A stretch of DNA of 22,903 nt from Oppiella nova (taxonomy: Eukaryota; Arthropoda; Arachnida; Sarcoptiformes; Oppiidae). Shown in pieces: positions 10,957 to 20,400 of this stretch. How positions within the stretch are numbered: the stretch's first letter is position 1; every line of letters starts with the position of its first letter. The notes under the pieces were generated by a model. The model worked only from the letters and a program-made list of their open reading frames with translations, searched no databases and was not told where the DNA came from. The DNA lies in contig CAJPVJ010000507.1 in assembly GCA_905397405.1 (NCBI GenBank), positions 1,115 through 24,017 on the forward strand. The letters are read 5' to 3'. The translations under genes were made by a program, and so were the position numbers.

Positions 10957-10961
10957 AAAAA
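10957..10961 (-). terminator. RNA polymerase III terminator of tRNA-Gly
   Basis: Run of five T on the minus strand shortly after the tRNA 3' end, the usual poly(T) stop for tRNA genes. Confidence 0.7.
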
Positions 10962-10966
10962 TGGAT

Positions 10967-11037
10967 GCGTCAGCCGGGAGTCGAACCCGGGTCAACTGCT
11001 TGGAAGGCAGCTATGCTAACCGTTATACCACTGACGC
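10967..11037 (-). tRNA. tRNA-Gly (anticodon TCC)
   Basis: The minus strand from 11037 to 10967 folds as a 71-nt tRNA. The acceptor stem GCGTCAG pairs perfectly with CTGACGC. The D arm contains GGTATAACGGTTAGCATA-type sequence, the anticodon stem CTGCC/CAG-side encloses TTCCAAG with anticodon TCC, and the T arm is CCGGG-TTCGACT-CCCGG. There is no intron and no encoded CCA. A T5 run on the minus strand (10961-10957), five bases past the 3' end, fits the RNA polymerase III terminator. Confidence 0.95.
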
Positions 11038-11888
11038 TCCCTTAACTTTACTTGTCTACAGGCGTTATATATTATTTCTAAATCTATTTATAAATTTACT
11101 ATTAAGTATTGTATTTAATTTATTAGTTACAGGTTTTATTTGACATACTTATAGTGAATGAAAGTACAGTATACTCTTTATGTTATTATTTTTAATAATT
11201 TTAAATTAAAATAATCTTTTAATTATAATTCTTGTCATAATTATTGTACGGTATGACAAAATGCTGTTTTCTAAATTATGTTAATTAAACTTTTAAATAA
11301 ATAAATGCATCTTATTATTATAATTGCATTAATGTATTAATTTTATCCTTTTAAAAGGTTAAATTTGTTGTACATCTTATGTCTTATTATTAATACTGTA
11401 CAATGAAATATATATTTTGGGATTTTTATTGCTTATGAAAATGTTATTCTTGAAAGTTTGGGAAAATATTTTAATTTTATAACTAAATGAGTACATAATT
11501 CATTAGAAATACACGTCATTACAAAGTATTATATCAAAGAAAACATTTATTTGTATCAAAATTGAGTACATTTAATTAGCTAAATATAATAATTCGCATA
11601 ATTGTCTAGCAAAATAAATTATTGCTATTAATTGAAAATAAAATATAAATTGTAATATAATTTCACTTAAAGTTGTCATTATTTCCCACCAGAAGATTAT
11701 GGCTATTATTGTCGTATTAATCGTGGAATTCAATGCAAAATTCAAATTCTGACTACAATTCTTGCTTTCCATGAATTCCACAATTTCAACGTTAAAACTA
11801 TAATATTTTTTGATTAATGTGGAAATAATTATGAAATGATTTGCAGTTATTAATTGGCAACAAATTGTGTTTCACTTAATGTTTGAAA
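11038..11888. other. AT-rich intergenic region
   Basis: Spacer between the tRNA and the 3' end of the elongase gene. A possible AATAAA for the elongase lies on the minus strand at 11551-11546. The 69-codon minus ORF at 11572-11781 is hydrophobic low-complexity sequence without family features. Nothing else is supported. Confidence 0.55.
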
Positions 11889-12722
11889 TCAATTGCTTTT
11901 AATCTTATCATTGGTTTGATAGGCCTTTCTGTAGAACTGATAGAACTGGTAGAAGAAGATGGGGTTTTGTGCGAAGCCGAACCAGAATAGTCCGGGAGGA
12001 AAGCCTGTCTGTTTGAAAGCCATGACAACCCCATAACAGAAACAGGTGGCGAACTGAAGTAATTGCAACTGGGTGACGTATCGCTTCCACCACAACCATT
12101 GGCGCACTTCCGGTCCAAAGGCCGCCAAAGCGTAATATAAATACATAATTGAATGAATCAGTGTATTGAAGATGAGGAAGAGGCCGATGACCGGCGCCTG
12201 CGGTGCGATCTTCAGACACACCCATCCGATGAGGGGAACTAATGTGTGATGATATAAGTGAAGGAAAGTGATTTGATTGTACTTTTTGCGCAAAACAAAG
12301 AATATGGTGTCGAAGAGGTCCAGAAATCTGGTCAAATAGCACCAGAAGCCCACATGGATCTCATGTATGACTTTATCCGAGTAGTCGTTCCTTTCGGGAA
12401 ACTTGAAGTTAAGGAAACGACGGCCGGAATCACAGCGTCTGACGATTTCATAGAAGAAGTACATATTGACGACAACCATAAATGAATTGTACAAAAGCAT
12501 AGGTCCGCGCAATACAAAGGCCGGCCTATTCTTCATAAGAGCCGGTCCTATCTTCTTCACAAACAATAAATACGACACCAGAATAGCGATCACCACTTCC
12601 GGCCCTCCCGTCACCAAAGGGAAATGACGGGTGCGGGGGTCGCCCACGTCTATCCAGTACTGTCGACAGTAGTATACAGCAGTCGACGCTATGTTTTGTA
12701 CACTATTCACCACTGATAACAT
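11889..12722 (-). CDS. Elongation of very long chain fatty acids protein (ELOVL family), intronless
   Basis: Single 277-residue ORF with ATG at 12722, the family's usual length. ELOVL proteins are ER multi-span condensing enzymes (3-ketoacyl-CoA synthases) that add two carbons from malonyl-CoA to a fatty acyl-CoA. Visible signatures: FLDLFDTIFFVLRKK (about 133-147), the catalytic histidine box HLYHH (155-159), NTLIHSIMYLYYALAA (186-201) and the Q-rich TQLQLLQF segment (217-224). There are several hydrophobic spans. The C-terminus KIKSN fits the dilysine KxKxx ER-retrieval signal. The gene has no introns, unlike its multi-exon neighbours, so it may descend from a retrocopy, although intronless ELOVL genes could simply be common in this lineage. 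Chain-length specificity cannot be told from sequence. Confidence 0.96.
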   Translation of the reverse strand: MLSVVNSVQNIASTAVYYCRQYWIDVGDPRTRHFPLVTGGPEVVIAILVSYLLFVKKIGPALMKNRPAFVLRGPMLLYNSFMVVVNMYFFYEIVRRCDSGRRFLNFKFPERNDYSDKVIHEIHVGFWCYLTRFLDLFDTIFFVLRKKYNQITFLHLYHHTLVPLIGWVCLKIAPQAPVIGLFLIFNTLIHSIMYLYYALAAFGPEVRQWLWWKRYVTQLQLLQFATCFCYGVVMAFKQTGFPPGLFWFGFAQNPIFFYQFYQFYRKAYQTNDKIKSN

Positions 12723-14057
12723 TTTCTATGACAAACTTTCTAACTTTTTATTGTCAACTAATATTCCATAAAATTAGTAAATTTGATAAAAACTTCACGA
12801 AAACACTGAATATAATAACAAAGTCATTGATTGAGGATGAAGTTCATTGCGCTCGAGATGTATGTCTGTATGGGACCAGTGTTTATGAGATGTAAATCAA
12901 GTTAAAGAACTTCTTGAGATGTGGTTCACTGTTATGACCCATTGAGCCATTAATCGTTGCGCATGAGTTGGCCCTCAAATACTATACACCGTTACCTAAA
13001 CTTGTTTTTTAGACCATTTCTTATTAACATAACTTATAATCAACAGAAATTGATGTCGATTTTCAAGTATAAGAATAGTTATCATTCATTCCCTCTCATT
13101 GTAAGGACCCATACATTGTGACCCAAATTCTCCAAAAATCAAATAAAAATATTTCTGACAATTAAAAAATGCAAATATTGTAATAACAAGTTATTTGTGA
13201 TCTCTTATACAATATATTTCCATAAACATCATGTTTTACTAGTTATGCGATTCAATGTTTGCTTTTATTATTGAAATATTTGAGACACACTTATAAATAG
13301 GTTTTTGAGACAATCTCTTGTGAATACATATGATTTGTTCGTCAAAATGAATGCAAAGAATAATAATAAGTGATAAAACACTGAATCAAATGTGTTGAGA
13401 GTTCATAATTGAGTGATGTATTGAATGCCGGATTTGCATTGAAATAGCATTTCTTTAGATTAGATCCAGTCCAAGACATTTCATCAAAATACACTCAAAT
13501 GTACGCTAATATCAAACAAATGCCATAAACTTGAATGTGAATAATGAACCGCAACTCCGGTTTTTATGTGATTTTATTAATTTGTATTCAAAACTATTAA
13601 CCCGCCAAGATACTCAAAAATTGTATCATAATACACATTACATTAACTGAAACACTAATTATAATTGGTCTAAAATATATTCAATCAAACATAATTACGA
13701 GAATTTTTATTGAATTGGATTTTTAAAATATATTTTTATTTATTTAACTCCTTTTAGAAGATGTATGAACTAAATAAGAGCTAAAAATCTATTTACTTTA
13801 TTTGAAAAATAATTTCCGGACACTTTATTGTGAGACTTTTATATAGAATAAAAAATATAATAGTTTTTATTAATTTACACGTTTTGAAGTTATTTCAATT
13901 TAAAATATTATTTTTTATAAACATTATGCCCTTTTTCTCACTTTTTGAATACCACATCCTATTTCAATATCCGGATTTGGATTTTTATGTTTAAAATTTA
14001 TAAAATATTAAGCTTTCATAATTATGCATAAAAATAGATTGAATTAACTAAAAAGTT
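12723..14057. other. Intergenic region upstream of the elongase
   Basis: 1.3 kb holding the presumed elongase promoter (near 12723-12950) and the 3' flank of the GILT-array gene. A minus-strand AATAAA at 13871-13866 lies about 190 nt past that gene's stop. No coding or RNA gene is visible. Confidence 0.55.
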
Positions 14058-14414
14058 TTATAAAAATAGAGATAATAAAGTAATTATGAAAAGACAATTT
14101 GCAAGCATAAGACTGAGAGCACTGTCTGTTGTTGGTTGTGAGGTTGGTGATGTACTTGGTGGGGGAGTGCTTGGTGGTGTACTTTGGGGCGTACTTGGAG
14201 ATGTGCTTGAAGTTGAACTTGGTGCAATAGTTGGTGAGCCTGTTGTAATAGTTGATGAGTCAGGTGTAATAGTTGATGAGCCAGGTGTAATTGTTGAGCC
14301 AGGTGTAATAGTTGATGAGCCAGGTGTAATTGTTGAGCCAGGTGTAATAGTTGATGAGCCTGGTGTTGGTTCAGCTGTAGGTCCTATAGATGGACAGCCA
14401 TCAGGTCTAAGACC
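14058..14414 (-). other. Ser/Thr/Pro stalk and GPI-anchor-like C-terminus of the GILT-array protein
   Basis: Last exon, 118 residues. After one Cys (PDGCPS) it contains repeats of SSTITPG and STITPG, then Ser/Thr/Pro-rich sequence (about 75 residues in all) expected to be heavily O-glycosylated. It ends with a small-residue region (TTDSALS), a hydrophobic tail (CLFIITLLSLFL) and then the stop with no cytoplasmic residues, the usual form of a GPI-attachment signal. A very short-tailed transmembrane anchor is the alternative. Confidence 0.75.
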
Positions 14415-17400
14415 CTATTAAGTAAATGAATTGGTGTAAAGTTTAGTGGCAATCAATGCATTATTACAAATAATTACCGAATAGTTGTCACAAACAGTTG
14501 TCAGGAGGTTGTCCTCAGCATTGGTGTTGTGTTGGTCCTCCACTGTAACCCAGGGAACTGAACCAAAATTAAATGATTAATAAAATAACAAATTGGTTAC
14601 AATTTTAAATAAGCAATACATTTGTCTGCCTGTGCTGTTTGTGTCAATGTTTGCATTTTCAAATAAGTTTCGATATTGTCGGGTGTGTTAAGTGTGGCAC
14701 ATATTTCAATCTGAGGCCAGGGGTCTAAGAGCCACACTCTGTTGGCGCAGACATTGCCCGCTTCCCCCGGATTCGCTTTCCATGACTCCTGACTGAAGAA
14801 GCAAATGACAAATTCTGTGATATGTAGCCATCCTTTCGGGGTATTAGAGTACTGATCGATAGCACAGGCCTTTCATATATTTGAATGTTAAGACAATATA
14901 AGTAAATGTTTTTCAAAATAAAGTTTCATCTATTTTTACATGTATTCTATTGGCTAAGCATTCGGTATCAGTTGGACACGTGAATGGCTTATCGGTGTCG
15001 CCTTCATTATAGACAGTCTGACCCCACGGTATAAAACTTGTGCTTATAATTGATTGCAAAGCTTTGGCTCTCGTTGGAGCGGATTCCTCGTAAAACGGTT
15101 TCAATTGGTTGTTCACCCAATTACTAGACGTGTCATCACTTGAGTAATAGAAACCGATGTCAACCAACACTTTGCCGATTGACGAGCAAACGGCCGGTCG
15201 GACCGTCTAAAGGGACAACACATTTGCATTGTATTAAACTGTATGACTGAGACTGTATTAGGTACAGATGTACTAGGTCATTAATAATATTACTAACCGG
15301 ATATGACTCGCAGATAGCGTGAACTAAATTAGTTTCCCCTTCTATGGTATAGCTATCACCAATAGTGACCCAGGGTACTTTTGTCAACTTGGGATTCAAT
15401 GCCTCTGTTTTCTTAGCCAATTCTTCGTAAAGTGCGATACCATCGGGTCCGTGAGCACAGGTCTCGATAGTATCCCAATAGTCTCCACCCATTTCCTGGT
15501 TGAGACACTGGTTGGCGTCGTTCACCGGATCAGAAGTACTCTTTTCGAAGGCACAGATCAGGAATCCAAGAGTTCGGTAACGACTTTCATCTAAGTCCAT
15601 AACATTTGAATGATCCAGTTTTTCCCAGAAATTGTGGTAAACACACGCCTTTAGTTTAAATGAAAAGCAATTAATTCACTAAATGTAACAAGGTTGAGTT
15701 ATATTTACGTGAACTTTGTTGGCGTTACACTGGGCCTCATTTTGAGGACATTTAAATCCAGTTCCGTCTCTTTCTGTGAGACCATAAGCAACAAAATCAA
15801 TAGAAGCCAACTCCTCAAAGTATGGCCGATAGGGTTTGATTTGTTTGTCCACAAACTCGGCAACCGATGTCTCCATGTTTTGGTAATTAATAGAAACGGA
15901 CAGTAATTCGGGAATACATTGCAAAGGCTTATCAGTCTATAGTACAATATAATAATAAAATATAATTAATCAAGTCAATAAATGAGAACAGTTAAAATTT
16001 ATACTAACAGGGTAAAATGTTTCACAAATCTCTTGCACGAGATTGTCCTCCGCCTCTACATCGTGTTTGCCATTCACTAGAATCCAAGGAGTATGAGACA
16101 GCTTCGGGTTCAATGCGGCTACAATAGCCGCCGATTCAGCCAACAGTTGGTCGCCCCTACTCTTGGCACACAGGTCTATATCAGTCCAACTGTCCACAAA
16201 GTGCTGGTTTACGCATTCCTCGGTCACTTGCGGCACATTTGACATATCAGAGCCAAATGCACACAACAAAAAGTCTATTGTTTCCGTTGGCTTACTCTCG
16301 AGGAATAGTGTCCTAATACACGCCTGTATTTGTCATTAATTAAGAATATTGTTTAGAGACAATTCAAGTGACAATAAAACATGGTAACCGACGTGTTGTT
16401 TGAATGTATGGCATTCCTCATCATTAGGACACTGGAAGGTATTGTCGCTATTCTTAATGGTTCTGCCGTAAGGAATAATATCCAAACGAATTATCTCATC
16501 CACGTGTGTCTTCAAGTGATCCAATTGAGAGAAGTATGGCATTCCTCATCATTAGGACACTGGAAGGTATTGTCGCTATTCTTAATGGTTCTGCCGTAAG
16601 GAATAATATCCAAACGAATTATCTCATCCACGTGTGTCTTCAAGTGATCCAATTGAGAGACAATAAAAGTTTGAGAATCTTTGTTTAAGGGCTCGTAATG
16701 TAACTCCACGATTGGTTTTTGGAGGGGCGGTGGGGGTGCATAACAGGCCCATGGTTTCCATTTACCCTTTAATTACAAATTTTAATTAATTTTAATTTTA
16801 ATTTAATTTTAAATTTACGAATCGATAAAAACCGACAAATAATACCTCATAAGAGTCACAAACGGCTCGACTTAAGTGCACTTCAGATGCCTGACTGTGT
16901 TTGCCTTCGATGACAATCCATGGCGTGTATCTAAGGGGTGGTATGAGAGCCGCCACCTTCTCCTGTTGCTGTGCGAAGTAGGCGTCGTCTAATTGGACGC
17001 ATTCATTGATTTGTGTCCACTCGTCCACAAAGACTTGATTAACGCACTGTTCGCCCGCTTTTATCGGGTCAGACGGCCAGCTCTCGTGAGAGAAATAGCA
17101 GTTTATGAAGAGTAATGTCTGTAGCTTTCCGTCATAGTCTATGTTGTCGCCGATGGGGTCGTCGTCGTTATGCCAGAACTCTTTGATTACACACGTCTAC
17201 CGTTTGGCAGAAATAATTGTAAACTTTATTAACATTCGTTTCAATACTGACGTGAATCTTATTGCCGATGCACTCATTGTCACCGTTAGGACAGGTGAAC
17301 ACATATTTGTCGGAATCGTCTTTTGTGAACGTCGTCTCTCCGAAAGCAATCAATTCCAAGTCAAAGATCTCCTCTATGTCTCTATACGATGGGTACAACT

Positions 17401-20400
17401 CGTCCAACACATAGTTCTTTACCGACAGATCGCCCGTTTGGTAATGAAATTGGAGTTTCACTTTAGAGGGACGCACTTCTTCGCAGACTTCCGGCAAATC
17501 TCCCTATTGTTCACAATTTATTTAAACAAATTATTATCTCATTAGAGATTACTTTAAAATTAAGGCGTTGTATAGATTTATAAGCACCAGTGTGTTACTG
17601 CAGATCACTTGTTGGAGTTGAGTCTGAGCAAGGGCACTTCTCTCGCCATTGATGACAATCCACGGCGAGTGTTGTAGTGGTTGTCTAAGGTTGGAGGTGC
17701 GACCGGCCATCTCTTGCATCAATTGGTGTCCCTCTTCGCTCTCCGCACACGTCAACAGATCCAACCAAACGTCTTCCAAGAATATGTCGTCCGCACACTT
17801 TTCACCCACTTTTGTGATCACCTCATTGTCCACATTCTTGAACATACAGTATATGAACAGAAGTGTCTCATTCTTTCTGTCGTATTCCGTAATAACTTCT
17901 CCGTCTCCTGGATGTAAAAACCTTCTGATGGCACACGCCTTACGACACAATCAATAAGATATTTATATATCAATAATATTAGAAAACTTTATTAATTATA
18001 TTTCAATACTGACTTGAATTTTATTTCCCAAACACTGGTTTTCACCGGCGGGACAGTCAAAGACTACATTATCTCCCTCTCCACTCATCACTGTTTTGCC
18101 GAAAGGAATGAAATCAAAAGTAAATGATTCCCTCATGTTTTCAAATGTGAGTCTCAGTTCGTCCACAAAGAATCTTCTGGTTTGAGGATTAAGTGTCTCG
18201 TAGTATATCTCGACGATTACGGGCTCACACTCCAGGGGTTTGTCGCCCTAAGTAAGCAATCATTTGGTTGAATATAATATTCAAATAAAAACATTTGTTA
18301 ATCAAAATGGGTTTACGGTATATAAGTCGCAAACAGTTTGCAGCAAATCGTTGGCCGTTTGCAGACTGTGTCGTCCGGTCTCCATAACGTACGGCACCGG
18401 CGAGAGACGATTCCCGGGTATAGTGTCTGTCAGGGCTTTGGTCTTCTCCTGCACCGTCTTATAAGTCTGGTGTCCGCTCTCCACTTTGCTCTCTATTAAA
18501 ATGGTTATCCAGTCATCCATTGGTAGATAATTGTTCACACATTCCTCCGCAGCAGTTAGATATCCGTCCGCATTGTTCCAGTCTTTGTGGTTGAAAACAC
18601 ACTCCAAGAAATGTGTAGTTCTTATACTGCCATCAATTTGATCTCCATTATCATCACTCAGCCACAATTGATTTATTATTATTGCCTTTATAAAAATTAA
18701 TAAACTTACTGTATCTGGATTTAAATGTTTTTAGTTGAAAGCAAATCTTTTTACCTGTAATTTGTTGGCCACACATGCGGCCAGATTTGTGGCACATTTG
18801 CCATCAATATCAGTGCCATCCTCCACATTGCCATTGGGAAAGAGCTGAATGTCAACCAATTCCTCGATGTGCTTATAATTAGGCATTTGTTTTGTGAAAA
18901 AGGTTTTCGACAATGAATTCATGGATTCATAATAAACTTCGATTGGAATTTTGGGTGCCTTTCCGGTAATACATTTGTCTGGTTTGTGGTCTTCATCCTT
19001 ATAATTATGGTTCAAATTAGCTCTAATTTAAAGTCAATACTGTATTATCAAAAAATAAATCACTCACAAAGTGTTCGCAAAGAACTTTAATGAGATCAGT
19101 GTTGGCATCTGTCCTAAGCTCGCCATCAATGGTAATCACAGAAATTAGCTCTAATTTAAAGTCAATACTGTATTATCAAAAAATAAATCACTCACAAAGT
19201 GTTCGCAAAGAACTTTAATGAGATCAGTGTTGGCATCTGTCCTAAGCTCGCCATCAATGGTAATCACGGGTATTGTTTGTTCATTGATGTTAAAGCCTGA
19301 ACTGTGTGTTATTTCGATTATATTATCGAAAATACCCTGAACATCGTGATCCATGCAGTCCTTAATCTGAGGCCATGGATCCACTTGAATGGTACGTTCA
19401 GAGCACTGTTCAGCAGCCGTATAGATTCCGACCGCGTGTTTATTCTTAGCGATGCAGTGAATCACTTCCATTACCTCCTGTCTGATAGGGTCGGCCCAAT
19501 CGGAACCGTCGTTCCAGAAATAGTCGATAATACAGGCCTATCACACAAGTTGTATAAATTAATTGAATTATTTCAATTTAGTAGCATGATCAGATAGATT
19601 TTACCTGTAGTTGATTACCAATACACTGATCAGGGCCATCAGGGCATTGAAAGCCACCATGCTCATCTCTTGTTGCTCTTCCAGCAGGCAATAGCTCTAA
19701 ATTAATAAGATTTTGGAAGTGATTGAAAGCAGGTTTGAGTTCTTCCATAATAAAGCGCCGGGACTTATGGTTGAGTGCCTCGTAATAGACGTTTACATTA
19801 ATACGCGTACATACGCTGGGTTTGAATCCCTATAAGACATCAATACAATGGTTATTGATTTAACAGTATTAAGTTAATACTATTAACTCATTCACTGCTT
19901 CTAACACTTACATCATATTTGGCACAAACTTGTTGTACGAAATCATTGACTGCCTGAACATCGGCCTCATTATTGACGGTCGCGAATGGAATCCTCGGCA
20001 AAGGAGACCCTGGGGTTGGGTTCACTTTGTCTGTCTTCTCTCTCATCGTCAAGTATATGGGATCGCCGTCAGCACTGGTAGCGGTCGTTAAGATATGTAT
20101 CCAGACATCTGGTGGTAAGTAATTGTTGGAACACTGTTCTCCTGCTGTGTATATGTTTTGCCACTTCTTATGAGTACTCATGCAGTCAATGAATCTAATG
20201 ACACGACTTGGACCGTCCACTTCATCACCATCTTTAGTGGCCAAGTAATCGTTGACAACCACTGCCTAGAAATCATATCTTCATTGATTAGCTTCAAAAA
20301 AAGGATTTATATTCAGTTTCTTACCTGAATTCTGTTAGCAATACACAAATCATCAGAATCGCACGTAAACTTGTTATCAGTGTATTGGGTGTTCCCATAA

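Noticed and set aside
10925-11143. Plus-strand ORF over the tRNA
   Set aside because: It runs antisense through tRNA-Gly(TCC); the tRNA fold is far better supported.
11572-11781. 69-codon hydrophobic minus-strand ORF
   Set aside because: No recognisable family, weak start and AT-rich context; it could be chance.
14086-14421. Plus-strand ORF of Val/Gly-rich repeats
   Set aside because: It is the antisense shadow of the STITPG stalk exon, which is supported by its splice acceptor, phase and GPI-like tail.
16381-16688. Two overlapping plus-strand ORFs with repeated sequence
   Set aside because: They are antisense shadows of GILT exon 14 and its duplicate; they repeat only because of the 127-nt duplication.
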